From Mycobacterium pseudokansasii (GTDB taxonomy: Bacteria; Actinomycetota; Actinomycetes; Mycobacteriales; Mycobacteriaceae), in the NCBI RefSeq assembly GCF_900566075.1, contig NZ_UPHU01000001.1:4588325-4652324 (forward strand): a stretch of 64,000 nt of DNA, given 5' to 3'. A program made the translations under genes and the position numbers. Positions within the stretch are counted from its first letter, which is position 1, and each line of letters opens with the position of its first letter. Shown piece by piece: positions 48,374-57,769 of this stretch. The notes beneath the pieces are model-generated. The model saw only the letters and a program-made list of their open reading frames with translations, was not told the origin of the DNA and searched no databases.

Positions 48374-48949
48374 TCACCGGGGAGGCACCCAGCACGTGCG
48401 GACGTGGTCGTCCACCATCCCGGTGGCCTGCATCAGCGCATAGGCGGTGGTGGGCCCGACGAAGCGAAACCCACGCCGTTTCAATTCGCGCGCCATCGCC
48501 GTGGATTCCGCAGTGGCTGAAGGGATTTCGGATAGGGCTGCCGGCCGCCGCCGGGGCGGGGGCGCGAACGACCACAGCAGGTCCGACAGGTCCTGCGCTG
48601 ACCCGAACTCAGCCGCAGCACGCGCGTTGGCGATCGTCGCCTCGATCTTGGCCCGGTTGCGCACAATGCCCGCGTCCGCCAGCAATCGCTGCACATCGGT
48701 GTCGGTGTAGTCGGCGACCGCCTCGATATCGAACCCGGAAAACGCGCGCCGAAAGTTCTCCCGCTTCCGCAAGATGGTCAACCACGACAGGCCACTCTGG
48801 AAGGCCTCCAAGCTCATCCGCTCGAACAATGCCGCCCCGCCGTACAGCGGGCGACCCCACTCCTGGTCGTGGTAGTTGCGGTAAAGCTCGGCGCCGGGCC
48901 CGGCGCGAACCACCGCCCAGCCGCAGCGCACCAAGCCGTCGTCGCTCAC
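48374..48949 (-). CDS. tagA: 3-methyladenine DNA glycosylase I
   Basis: This 191-residue Tag-family enzyme removes 3-methyladenine from alkylated DNA. Motifs are RCGWAVV, YHDQEWGRPLYGGAALFERM, EAFQSGLSWLTILRKRENFR, VRNRAKIEATIANARA and KRRGFRFVGPTTAYALMQAT. The Glu of FQSGLSW's preceding EAFQ and the zinc-binding Cys/His set are as in bacterial Tag. The C-terminus CWVPPR is shorter than in M. tuberculosis. It overlaps the upstream DivIVA-domain gene by four bases (ATGA). Confidence 0.93.
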   Translation of the reverse strand: MSDDGLVRCGWAVVRAGPGAELYRNYHDQEWGRPLYGGAALFERMSLEAFQSGLSWLTILRKRENFRRAFSGFDIEAVADYTDTDVQRLLADAGIVRNRAKIEATIANARAAAEFGSAQDLSDLLWSFAPPPRRRPAALSEIPSATAESTAMARELKRRGFRFVGPTTAYALMQATGMVDDHVRTCWVPPR

Positions 48950-49317
48950 GTCGGGTTGGGACGGTCGTAAGCGACGGCGTCCACGTCAGCTACCTCGACG
49001 TTCTGCAGCCGGGCCTCGGCTTCACCGGTGGGAGGTCCGTGGACGGCAGCCAGCTGGCCGCGCAGCACGTCCAACTCGCGGCCGAGCCGATCCAGCACCC
49101 AATCGACCTCGCTGGTCTTGTAGCCGCGCAACACCTGCGTGAACTTGACCGCATCGACGTCGGCCGCGGTGATGCCGGACGCGGGCAGCACCGTCGCCGT
49201 CGTCGCCCGCGGCAGCGGCGGCAACTGCTCACCGCGGCCGAACAGCAGGCTCGCCGCACCGAATAACACGATCGCCACCAGGACCAGCACCACCAGGTAC
49301 AGCAATACCAATGCCAC
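48946..49317 (-). CDS. DivIVA-domain membrane protein, Rv1209-like
   Basis: This 123-residue protein has one N-terminal span (MALVLLYLVVLVLVAIVLFG), then ASLLFGRGEQLPPLPRA. A DivIVA-type domain follows: ITAADVDAVKFTQVLRGYKT, SEVDWVLDRLGRELDVLRGQ. It could help with polar growth or membrane-curvature localisation, which is inferred from the domain. It is translationally coupled to tagA. The IS1380-type element ends 14 bases upstream of its start codon, so its normal promoter in the gpgS operon may be interrupted. Confidence 0.85.
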   Translation of the reverse strand: MALVLLYLVVLVLVAIVLFGAASLLFGRGEQLPPLPRATTATVLPASGITAADVDAVKFTQVLRGYKTSEVDWVLDRLGRELDVLRGQLAAVHGPPTGEAEARLQNVEVADVDAVAYDRPNPT

Positions 49318-49330
49318 GCCGACGATCTTG

Positions 49331-51044
49331 CCCTAAGCCTGAATCCACCGATGTACTTGGTGTGACGGTTTGCGACCGGATTGAGTTGAGGCCGCTGGGT
49401 GGTGGCGCGTTTGAGCTGCTGGCCTCTTCTGCCAGCTTGTCCAGTTGGGATTGGCCCCTGAAGTAGGGCGGTTTGGTCAGGGCGGGCGGTGACGGAGCGC
49501 GGTTTTCTTTCAGGCGGCCAGCGCTGGTGGTCCGCGGTGGGTGGCGTGAAAGGCGTTGAGCCAGTGTTGTTCCCAGGGCCAGTCGCGGGGTAGGTGCCAG
49601 GTGATCGTGTCACGTCCGGCGCGGGCGGGGCGGGCGGCGACGTTAATCAGTTGGGTGCGGATGGTCACCGCGGGCCAGGGCGTGTTCGGGTGAGGCCAAC
49701 ACACCCAGGGCGCGGGTGAGCGCGTGGGCGGTGGCGGCCAGGGCCAGCCAGGCGGCATTGGCATTGAACTTGCCCGAAGGTAGATGGGCGAGTGGCCCGG
49801 CGAACAGGTCGGCGAAGACCTGTTCGATGATGGCGTGGGCGCGGTGTTGGGATTCGGCCTGCACGAGTTGAAACGGGCTGTTGGTGAATACCGCGTGATA
49901 GCGGTGGGCGGCAAACAGCTCGCCCTGGCCGTGGCCGGCGGGGCTTTTGGCCAGATCGCGCACCCGGCGCACGATCAACCGCCCCTCGGTGGCATGCGCT
50001 GGGGTGGAGGTGAACGCGGTGTAGGGGACTTCGGCGATCTCGGCGTCGGAGATCCATTGCCCGGCCTGCTCGTCGAACACCGCGTTGGGATAGGCGATGG
50101 CGGTCCAGGCGTCCTCGTCGATGGCGGCGATGGCACGGCGGATCTTGGGATCCATGCGCACGGTGACCGAAAAATGTGCCCCATTGCGGCGGCAGGCGGC
50201 CACGAACGCCCCGTTGTAGAAGGCCGAGTCGACGCGCACCACGATCAGCCCGGTAATCCCGGCGGCGCGGGCAGTGCTGATCGCCTCGGCCACTAGCGAT
50301 GCCGCCCCGCGTGCGGAGGCGGCGTTGCCGCCGCGCAGCCGGGTGGTGGTGATCACCGGGGCGGCGATCGGGGTACTCACGGTGGCGATCAGCGCGTTAA
50401 GCCCGCGCACCGTCAGCGATTTGGACGCGATCTTGGCATGCCCGAACGCCGCGCCCTGCTTGTCCGGCCCGAATACCCGCTTCTGCGTCGAGTCGACATC
50501 GATGAATGCCAGCTGATCGGCGCCGGGCAGCAGCGGGGTGCGCGCGGCCAGCTCGGCCAGCACCATGCGGTGCGCCGCTCCTAGTTGACGCACGTGGCCG
50601 TGGGTGAACGCGCGCAGAAACGACCCCAGCGTGGAAGGGGCGCGGATCCCGCCGAAGGTGTCCGGCAGCGCGCCGTGGCGCAACAGGTCCATGCCGTCGA
50701 TATCGTCGGCGCCGGCGATCATCCCCGCGATCAGCGAGCCGACCTTCACACCTGCGTTGGCGCCCACCTCGGCGTTGAGCCGAACATGCTGGGCGACAAG
50801 CTCTTCCAGCCCCACCAGCTGGGCCAGCCGCATCACCGGCACCAGCCCGGCATGCGACACGAGATTCGGGTCATCGAAGCTGGCGTGCGTCTTGGCCGCG
50901 GCATGTAACAATTGCACTTACGAGGTGCCCTTTCCTCGGGACGGATTGAAGCTTCACCAACTCCGATCTTCCCAGGTCAAAGGGCACTTCTGCTGTTACG
51001 ACACACTCAAGGCGCCAATTGCATCGGTGCATTCAGGCTAAGGG
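49331..51044 (-). mobile_element. IS1380-family insertion sequence
   Basis: Terminal inverted repeats are CCCTAAGCCTGAATCCACC (49331-49349) and the reverse complement of GGTGCATTCAGGCTAAGGG (51026-51044), matching at 17 of 19 bases. The length of 1,714 bp fits the family. It lies between gpgS and the DivIVA-domain gene. I see no unambiguous target duplication in the flanks. An inverted repeat (GTGCCCTTT 50925-50933, AAAGGGCAC 50979-50987) lies just upstream of the transposase start and may form a hairpin that blocks read-in expression. Confidence 0.85.
49510..50917 (-). pseudogene. IS1380-type transposase, frameshifted near its 3' end
   Basis: From GTG 50917 the frame runs 424 codons with DDE-type features: QLAFIDVDSTQKRVFGPDKQ, IVVRVDSAFYNGAFVAACRR and the late LVQAESQHRAHAIIEQVFAD. 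It loses register near 49668-49673. The proper C-terminus continues in another frame (TIRTQLINVAARPARAGR through to PPALAA), ending at 49510. A shift of one base (or loss of two) in the CCGCGG stretch explains it. The last 50 residues would therefore be replaced by a short tail, and activity is doubtful. Confidence 0.85.
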
Positions 51045-51060
51045 ATCGACATCCCGGCGA

Positions 51061-52050
51061 TCAGCGGGGCCGCACCACATTCATCGGGGGCCGGTCGGCC
51101 AGCGAGACCGGCCAGGTGTGCTCGGTGTAGCCGTCACCGACGGCGAAGAACTGGGTCAACCCGACCCCGGAATCGGGGATTCCGCACCGGGACAGCAAGG
51201 TGGCGATGACCTGGCGGCTCATCACGCCCAGCTCGGCCAGCGGCCGGTTGCGGTGTGCCCGCACCCCAAGGTTGACCTGCGCGATCGCGTCCAGGCCCAG
51301 CCGGTCGAAAGTGTCGACCAGCAGTCCGATCTCCACGCCGTAGCCGGGCGCGAACGGCAGTGATGTCAACAGCTCGCGGCTGGCGGCGTACTCACCGCCC
51401 AGCGGCTGCAGCACACAGCCCAGCTCGGGCCGCAGCGCCGCCAGCAGCGGTCGCGCCACCAGCTCGGTGACCCGGCCGCCACCGGTGGAACCCGCACTGC
51501 CGCCGGCATCGCTGACGGTGAGCGGACGCCGGTAAAAGCTTTTGACCAGGTGAATACCGTCGCGGGTCAGCAGCGGGCCGACCAGCCACGGAACGAACAT
51601 CGGGTGCGGGTTGACCAGGTCGGAGTCGACGAACACCACGATGTCGCCACTGGTAGCGGCCAGCGAGCGCCACAGCGCCTCACCCTTACCCGGGCGCGTT
51701 GGAACCTCGGGCAGCGCCTGCTCGCGGCTGACGACGCGGGCGCCGGCGGCGATGGCACGGATCTCGGTGTCGTCGGTGGAGCCCGAATCCAGGACGATCA
51801 GCTCATCGACCAGGCCTGACGAGTCCCGGACCAACGGTGAGATGCTGTCGATCACCGATTCGATGGTTTCTTCCTCGTTGAGGGCCGGCAGCACCACCGA
51901 GATCGTCCGCCCCGCCTTGGCCGCCACCAGTTCCCCGATCGTCCAGCGGGGAGGGTTCCAGCTGCGGTCCGCCAACCAGGTGTCACCGGGTTTCGCCGCC
52001 AGGACCGCGTCATGAGTGAGGTCGCCTGCGACCAACTCCGATGCCGTCAT
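51061..52050 (-). CDS. gpgS: Glucosyl-3-phosphoglycerate synthase
   Basis: This 329-residue GT81-family enzyme is encoded from ATG 52050. I rejected the longer frame above because it reads antisense to folP2. SVVLPALNEEETIESVIDSI binds UDP-glucose, VVFVDSDLVNPHP carries the metal-binding DSD, and GGEYAASRELL, PFAPGYGVEIGLLVD and RAHRNRPL complete the family motifs. It makes glucosyl-3-phosphoglycerate, the first step of methylglucose lipopolysaccharide synthesis. The start overlaps the folP2 stop by four bases (ATGA). The IS element lies just downstream. Confidence 0.96.
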   Translation of the reverse strand: MTASELVAGDLTHDAVLAAKPGDTWLADRSWNPPRWTIGELVAAKAGRTISVVLPALNEEETIESVIDSISPLVRDSSGLVDELIVLDSGSTDDTEIRAIAAGARVVSREQALPEVPTRPGKGEALWRSLAATSGDIVVFVDSDLVNPHPMFVPWLVGPLLTRDGIHLVKSFYRRPLTVSDAGGSAGSTGGGRVTELVARPLLAALRPELGCVLQPLGGEYAASRELLTSLPFAPGYGVEIGLLVDTFDRLGLDAIAQVNLGVRAHRNRPLAELGVMSRQVIATLLSRCGIPDSGVGLTQFFAVGDGYTEHTWPVSLADRPPMNVVRPR

Positions 52051-52979
52051 GCGAGTCCCCTCACCGTGCGCATCGGAGGTCGCGTCCCCTGGATGGAGGC
52101 CACCATCTCCAGCACTCGCCTGGTGGCCGCGACCTGGTGCACCCGAAACATGCGCGCTCCGGCAGCCGCCGCCAGCGCGGTGGCTGCCAGCGTTCCCTCG
52201 AGGCGTTGGGTCACGTCCACTCCCAGAGTCTCCCCGATAAAGTCCTTGTTGCTCAAAGCCATGAGCACCGGCCACCCGGTCTTAACAAGATCGTCCACGT
52301 GGCGCAACAGCATCAGCCCGTGAAAGGTGTTCTTGCCGAAATCGTGGGCGGGGTCGATGAGCACCCGGTCGCGGGCTACTCCCGCTGCGACTGCGCGCTC
52401 GGCCGCCGCGGTGACCTCACGGATGACGTCGTCGACCACGCCGCGGGTGGTCGTACCGTAGCTGACCCGAAACGGTCGGGTGCGCGGCAGCGCTCCCCCG
52501 GTGTGGGCACACACCAGGCCGGCGCCGAACTCGGCGGCGACGCCGGGTATTGCGGGGTCTATACCGCCCCAGGTGTCGTTGATCAGATCGGCTCCCGCCG
52601 CGCAGGCCAGCCGGGCCACCTCCGCGCGCCAGGTGTCGACGCTGATCAGCTTGTTGGGGTAGGCACCGCGCAACCACTCGACGAAGGGCAACAGCCGGGC
52701 GATCTCGGTGTCGGCATCGACATCCTCGCCGGGGCCGGCTTTGACGCCGCCGACGTCGATGACGTCGGCGCCCTCATCGATGGCCCGATGGACGGCTTCT
52801 CGGGCGGCCCCGTCGCTGAAGGTCGCCCCCTTGTCGTAGAAGGAATCGGGGGTGCGGTTGACGATCGCCATGATCAGCGGGCGATCCGCGGCGACCGGGC
52901 GGCCGCACAGCATTGCGTGCACGTCTACATAGTGCCGGACCATCCAACCTGCGCTCAGCGCTACTCGACGAGCGCTCAC
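52047..52979 (-). CDS. folP2: Dihydropteroate synthase homologue FolP2
   Basis: This protein has 310 residues by the longest frame. The DHPS domain begins at LIMAIVNRTPDSFYDKG, followed by GADVIDVGGVKAGPG, ISVDTWRAEVARLACAAGAD, LINDTWGG, VLIDPAHDFGKNTFHGLMLL and the last strand block RMFRVHQVAATRR. In M. tuberculosis and M. leprae FolP2 homologues lack demonstrable DHPS activity, so the role is unclear. The start is uncertain: MVRHYVDVHAM (52943) or MLCGRPVAADR (52922) are plausible. It is coupled to gpgS. Confidence 0.92.
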   Translation of the reverse strand: MSARRVALSAGWMVRHYVDVHAMLCGRPVAADRPLIMAIVNRTPDSFYDKGATFSDGAAREAVHRAIDEGADVIDVGGVKAGPGEDVDADTEIARLLPFVEWLRGAYPNKLISVDTWRAEVARLACAAGADLINDTWGGIDPAIPGVAAEFGAGLVCAHTGGALPRTRPFRVSYGTTTRGVVDDVIREVTAAAERAVAAGVARDRVLIDPAHDFGKNTFHGLMLLRHVDDLVKTGWPVLMALSNKDFIGETLGVDVTQRLEGTLAATALAAAAGARMFRVHQVAATRRVLEMVASIQGTRPPMRTVRGLA

Positions 52980-53084
52980 GGGCTGTTCACGCAGTTTCGA
53001 CGCCGTCAGCGCAGGCTCGACGACAACGCTGGCGCCCAGAGGCCGCCAACTAGATCGATCGACGGGGTGCGCTACGCGACGCCG

Positions 53085-54866
53085 TTACGCCCGGGGGCGT
53101 TTACCGGCCGCTACTTCGTCGGGGTACTCGGCGTAGTAGGGCACGTATCCTTCGTCGCGGCCGGCCAGCACGTAGAGCGGATCCTCGACCTCGGCGCCGT
53201 AAGCCTGCTGGCGCAGCTCCACTTTGCGGCTCTTGAACGTCGTGGTGTGCGCCATCGACTCGACTACTCGCACGAACAGCGGCAGCGCGTAGGCGGGTAA
53301 CTGACCGTAGACGGCCCGGGCCAGGGACTGCCCGTCGAACTCGGCGCCGTCGCGCAGCTTGATCGCGGCCATGCCGGCGCGGCCGCCGGTGTTGGGCACC
53401 TCCACGCCGTAGACCGTGCACTCCTCGACTGAGGGGTCGGCCGACAGCGCCGCTTCGACCTGCGTGGTGGCGACGTTCTCGCCCTTCCACCGGAAGGTGT
53501 CGCCCAGCCTGTCGACGAACGCGGCGTGCCCCATGCCCTGCGGACTCATCACGTCGCCGGTGTTGAACCAGCAGTCGCCGTCCCGAAATGCGTTGCGCAC
53601 CAGCTTCTTTTCGCTGGCCGCCGGGTCGGTGTAGCCGTCGAACGGCTGCAGCCGGTTGACCGGGCTGAGCAACAGGCCCGGCTCACCGGGGGGGACCCGG
53701 CGTACCCGGCCGCTCTCGTCGCGCAGCGGGGCGCCGGTATCCGGGTCGTATTCCACGTAGGCCAGCGGCATCGGTGACACGCCGGTTGTCCTGGGCACGT
53801 TGAAGATGTTGATAAACGCGGAGTTCCCCTCGCTGGCGGCGTAGAACTCGCAGACGCGCGCAATGCCGAACCGTTCGGTGAACTCGTCCCAGATCTCCGG
53901 CCGCAAGCCGTTGCCGGTGATCACGCGTACGCGGTGGGCCCGGTCGGTCGATTTGGCCGGCTGGTTGAGCAGGTAACGGCAGATCTCCCCGATGTAGATG
54001 AACGCCGTGGCCTCGGTGGCGATCACCTCGTCCCAGAACCGCGACGCCGAGAACGACTTGCCCAGCGCCAGCGTCGCTCCGGAATTGATCACCGACGACA
54101 CCGCGACCGTCAGCGCGTTGTTGTGGTACAGCGGCAGGCAGCTGTACAGCGTGTCCGAGCTCTTCAGCCGCAGCCCCATGCCGCCGAACACCGCCAGCGC
54201 CCGCAGCCACCGGTGGTGAGTCATCACGCTGGCTTTGGGGAAGCCGGTGGTGCCCGACGTGAAAATGTAGAAGGCGGTGTCCTTGGCTCGCACCGCCGCA
54301 GCCGAAGCCGGGTTATGCGCGGGCGCGGTCGCGGCACAGCGCTCCAGGTCGTCGACGGTCAGCACCTCGCCGGCCGGGCCACCGCTTTCACTGATGGCGC
54401 TGACCAGGTCCGATTCGGTGAGCAGCAGCTTTGCGTCAAGCAGGCCCAGACTGTGGGCGAGCACCTCACCCCGCTGGTGGTAGTTGAGCATTCCGGCAAC
54501 GGCGCCGCACTTGACGACGGCCAGCATGGCCAGCACCGTGTTGGGCGAGTTGCGCAGCATGATGCCGACCACGTCGCCGGGGCCGACACCTCGCGCGGCC
54601 AGCACCGCGGCGTACCGGTTGGCGATCGCGTTGGCCTCGCGATAGGTCAACTGCTGCTCACCGGATTTCACGAAGACCCGGTCACCGAAACGGGCTGCCC
54701 GGTCCTGGAAGACACTCCCGATCGACGCCTTGGACGTCGGCCGGGCCAGCAAGCCGGTCACCGCCCCTCGCACGATCGACGGTGTGTCGGCCAGTACGCC
54801 CGGCACCCGGGCTGCGACGTCGCTGAGCTTGACCCGTGCGCGCGCGCCACCTGGGTGATCGGACAC
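53085..54866 (-). CDS. fadD6: Very-long-chain fatty acyl-CoA synthetase (FATP-type)
   Basis: This 593-residue member of the adenylate-forming family has the AMP motif FYIFTSGTTGFPKASVMTHH, ISGxG-like VITGNGLRPEIWDEF and CEFYAASEGNSAF, typical of FATP/VLACS rather than short-chain synthetases. The DCWFNTGDVMSPQG and DRLGDTFRWKGENVATTQVE motifs and the late TFKSRKVELRQQAYG complete it. It activates long-chain fatty acids to CoA esters. Position between folP2 and the LOG gene matches FadD6 (Rv1206). The start MSDHPGGARARVKLSD is probable. Confidence 0.95.
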   Translation of the reverse strand: MSDHPGGARARVKLSDVAARVPGVLADTPSIVRGAVTGLLARPTSKASIGSVFQDRAARFGDRVFVKSGEQQLTYREANAIANRYAAVLAARGVGPGDVVGIMLRNSPNTVLAMLAVVKCGAVAGMLNYHQRGEVLAHSLGLLDAKLLLTESDLVSAISESGGPAGEVLTVDDLERCAATAPAHNPASAAAVRAKDTAFYIFTSGTTGFPKASVMTHHRWLRALAVFGGMGLRLKSSDTLYSCLPLYHNNALTVAVSSVINSGATLALGKSFSASRFWDEVIATEATAFIYIGEICRYLLNQPAKSTDRAHRVRVITGNGLRPEIWDEFTERFGIARVCEFYAASEGNSAFINIFNVPRTTGVSPMPLAYVEYDPDTGAPLRDESGRVRRVPPGEPGLLLSPVNRLQPFDGYTDPAASEKKLVRNAFRDGDCWFNTGDVMSPQGMGHAAFVDRLGDTFRWKGENVATTQVEAALSADPSVEECTVYGVEVPNTGGRAGMAAIKLRDGAEFDGQSLARAVYGQLPAYALPLFVRVVESMAHTTTFKSRKVELRQQAYGAEVEDPLYVLAGRDEGYVPYYAEYPDEVAAGKRPRA

Positions 54867-54917
54867 GTTCTTCCTCGATTCGCTCGTGAGACATGACGGG
54901 GCGCGGCGCCCATGCGG

Positions 54918-55487
54918 TCACGAGGGTGCGCACAGCTCCAGCGCCGCGCCCACCTTATCGACTACCGTCAGCCGCTCCATCGCTGCCTGCGCGACGTAAC
55001 CGGCGTTCACCAGTCCGTTGAGCCACGCCAGCAGACCGTCGTAGTGCCCCCGCGGGTCGAGGATCACGATGGGTTTGCTGTGCATGCCCAGATAGCCGGT
55101 AGTCCAGGCATCGAGAAGCTCATCCAACGTCCCCAGGCCACCTGGCAGCACGATGAACCCGTCGGCGCGTTCCTCCATGATGTGCTTACGCTCGCGCATC
55201 GTGTCGGTGACGATCAGTTCGGCGGCCGCGCCCGCGTCGGACAGTTCGCGGCGGATCAGCGGCTTGGGAATCACGCCGACGGTCCGGCCGCCGCGTGCGT
55301 GCGCCGCCCCCGCAACAGCGCCCATGGCCGAAAGGTTGCCGCCGCCCCAGACCAGGGTCCAGCCGCAGTCGGCGATTGCCTCGCCGAGTTCAGCGGCGAG
55401 CTCGAGCAATTCCGGGTGTGTCGGTCCGGCCGCGCAGTAGACACATACCGCCCACTCGTCTTCGGTTGAGTCGGGCCGTGGGCACAT
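54918..55487 (-). CDS. LOG-family protein (cytokinin riboside phosphoribohydrolase type), Rv1205-like
   Basis: From ATG 55487 the product is 189 residues. It has the Rossmann core VYCAAGPTHPELLELAAELG, GWTLVWGGGNLSAMGAVAGA, and the diagnostic PGGLGTLDELLDAWT with MRERKHIM upstream. In M. tuberculosis the homologue releases free cytokinins and its accumulation in proteasome mutants sensitises cells to nitric oxide. The longer open frame upstream is not supported. It is divergent from the regulator gene at 55553. Confidence 0.9.
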   Translation of the reverse strand: MCPRPDSTEDEWAVCVYCAAGPTHPELLELAAELGEAIADCGWTLVWGGGNLSAMGAVAGAAHARGGRTVGVIPKPLIRRELSDAGAAAELIVTDTMRERKHIMEERADGFIVLPGGLGTLDELLDAWTTGYLGMHSKPIVILDPRGHYDGLLAWLNGLVNAGYVAQAAMERLTVVDKVGAALELCAPS

Positions 55488-55552
55488 ATACCGAAACGTA
55501 GACCAAGACCGGCTCGGGGGCGGCGGAACGCGAGCAGAAGTGGGCTGCCATT

Positions 55553-57769
55553 GTGTCCCATCTGATCGGGCGCCATAAGATCTCAGCGGTGCCCATTCGA
55601 TGGAACGTCCCGCAACAGGCGGCCGCGCTGGAGCGGTTGGACGCCGCCCTGGGCGACGCATCCGCTGGCGGTGGGGCAGTCGTACTCGGACCCGACGGCG
55701 TGGGCAAATCCACGCTGGCCCGGTTGGCCGCCGAACAATTCTGCCGCCGGCACCCGACCACGCTGATCCGCTGGGTCATCGGCACCCCGACCGAGCGCGT
55801 GGTTCCGTTCGGCGCCTTCGGCCATCTGGTCAGCATCGCCGAAATCGGCAAGCCGGCCGCCCTACTGCGGGCCGCCCGGGCATCGCTATGCGCTGACGAT
55901 ACGCAAGGCAAGCTGCTGCTCATCGTCGACGACGCGCACGACCTGGACATCTTGTCGGCCACCCTGGTGTACCAGTTAGCGCTGACCGGCACGGCCCGGA
56001 TGATCGTCACCGCGCGCACCCCGGATACCCCGGATACCCCAGCCGCGCCCGAGGCCATCACAGCGCTGTGGACCGACCGTTTGCTGGAGCGGATCGACAT
56101 CGAGCCGCCGGGCGGACCAACCGCGCCGGCCGAGGTCGACGAATTCATCGCCGAGCTGCCCGCCCCGGCGCGGTCGGTGCTGGATTACCTCGCCATCGCA
56201 GAGCCCTTGTCGCTCGCCGATCTCACGGTGCTCGCCGGTGACGGCGCCGTGCAGCAGGCCGAGGAGTTGGGCGCCGCGGAAACCCGGGTACGCGGCGGAC
56301 GCGCCGACGATCCGGTGGTCTATACGGCTCACCCGTTGTTCGCCGAACGCACGCGTGCGGCGCTGGGCGATGACGGCGCGCGACGACGACGAACCGAGAT
56401 AGTCATGCTGTTGTCGCGGCATCCGACCGAACACCTCAGCGACCGGCTGCGGCTGGCGGCGTTGGCGCTGGGCGGCCTGGACAGCGAAGCCGAGCAACCG
56501 GTGGACGAGGTCGTCGCCGCCGCGCAGCAGGCGCTGCGCCTGGGCGACGTCCGGCTGGCCGAGCGGTTGGCGCGAGCGGCGCTGGATCGCTCGGCCGGAC
56601 TGGACGCGCGACTGGTGCTGGCGCAGGCGTTGAGCTGGCAGGGACGTGGCCGGGAAGCCGCGGGGGTGCTGGCGGCCGTGGATCCTGCCGGTCTGTCCGA
56701 GGCCGAGCTGAGGGCGTGGGCGGTGCCGCGGGCCGCCAACCAGTTCTGGATGCTCGGCGAACCGGAGCGGGCCACGGCGTTCCTGCAGACCACTCGCGGC
56801 CGGATCATCGAGCCCTCCGCGCAGGCCGAGCTGGACGCACTGACGGCAACGTTCGCCATGAACGCCGGAAACCTGCCGCGGGCCGTCACGCTGGCCGACC
56901 AGGTGTTGTCCCAGCCGTCCCCCGGTGACACGGCCGTGGCCTGGGCGGCCAGCGCCGCCGCGCTGTCCTCGGCCCGGATGGGTCGCTTCCGCGACGTCGA
57001 GCCACTGGTCCAACGGGCGTCGGCCGCCGAGCATCCCGGGCTGCTGCGATTCACCGTCGGCCTGGCTCAGATCACCTCGCTACTCATGGCGGGTGAGATC
57101 GCCCAGGCTCAGACGCTGGCCCAGCAGTTCACCGACTTTGCCGAGTTGCAGCAGCCCGGTCGGGCCATCGGTGAGGTGTTGCTGGGACACGTGCTGCTCA
57201 CCAAGGGCGAATTCGGTTCTGCGGCATCGCTATTGGAGCCTGCCGCTGCCGAACTGGAACGCACCGGCTATTCCTGGGGTCCGCTGTCGCTGATGTTGCT
57301 GGCCACTGCCATCGCGCAGCAGGGCCGCATCGCCGAGTCCGCGAAAGCGTTGCGGCGCGCCGAAACCCGACACGGAACCAAGTCAGCGCTGTTCGCACCC
57401 GAACTCATGCTGGCCCGCGCGTGGACCAAAGCCGCCGCCCGGGACAAGGCCGGCGCCATCGCCGATGCCCGCGAAGCGGCCCGGACCGCCGAACGAGGCG
57501 GGCAGTCGACGGTGGCGCTTCGGGCCTGGCATGATGCCGTTCGCCTCGGCGATATCCGGGCTGTGGTCCCGGTGACTCGGCTGGCCACCGAAATCGACTG
57601 CCCAGTAGGCGATCTCGTGGCCAAACAGGCCCGCGCGCTCGCCGATGGCGACGCTGCCGCGCTGACCGTGGTGGCCGAAGAGTTGGCCGCGATCGGGATG
57701 GCCGCCGCGGCTTCCGACGCAGCAGCAGCAGCAGCGGTAGCGGTGGCGAACCAGTCGGGCTCGGTGTGA
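55553..57769 (+). CDS. AAA ATPase/MalT-like regulator lacking the LuxR HTH domain (truncated)
   Basis: This 738-residue protein has a Walker A (VLGPDGVGKSTLARLA, near residue 48), a Walker B-like LLIVDDAHDLDIL and a long TPR-like alpha-helical region. This is the pattern of mycobacterial LAL regulators (ATPase, TPR, C-terminal LuxR HTH). Those normally continue past the AAASDAAAAAA block for about 130 residues to an HTH. Here the frame ends after VAVANQSGSV, and no HTH follows. The end lies where an eccE3-like gene from the opposite strand reads in. It is probably a cut regulator, though M. tuberculosis Rv1204c at the same position is also a short form. GTG at 55589 (MPIRWNVPQQ) is an alternative start. 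Confidence 0.8.
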   Translation: MSHLIGRHKISAVPIRWNVPQQAAALERLDAALGDASAGGGAVVLGPDGVGKSTLARLAAEQFCRRHPTTLIRWVIGTPTERVVPFGAFGHLVSIAEIGKPAALLRAARASLCADDTQGKLLLIVDDAHDLDILSATLVYQLALTGTARMIVTARTPDTPDTPAAPEAITALWTDRLLERIDIEPPGGPTAPAEVDEFIAELPAPARSVLDYLAIAEPLSLADLTVLAGDGAVQQAEELGAAETRVRGGRADDPVVYTAHPLFAERTRAALGDDGARRRRTEIVMLLSRHPTEHLSDRLRLAALALGGLDSEAEQPVDEVVAAAQQALRLGDVRLAERLARAALDRSAGLDARLVLAQALSWQGRGREAAGVLAAVDPAGLSEAELRAWAVPRAANQFWMLGEPERATAFLQTTRGRIIEPSAQAELDALTATFAMNAGNLPRAVTLADQVLSQPSPGDTAVAWAASAAALSSARMGRFRDVEPLVQRASAAEHPGLLRFTVGLAQITSLLMAGEIAQAQTLAQQFTDFAELQQPGRAIGEVLLGHVLLTKGEFGSAASLLEPAAAELERTGYSWGPLSLMLLATAIAQQGRIAESAKALRRAETRHGTKSALFAPELMLARAWTKAAARDKAGAIADAREAARTAERGGQSTVALRAWHDAVRLGDIRAVVPVTRLATEIDCPVGDLVAKQARALADGDAAALTVVAEELAAIGMAAAASDAAAAAAVAVANQSGSV

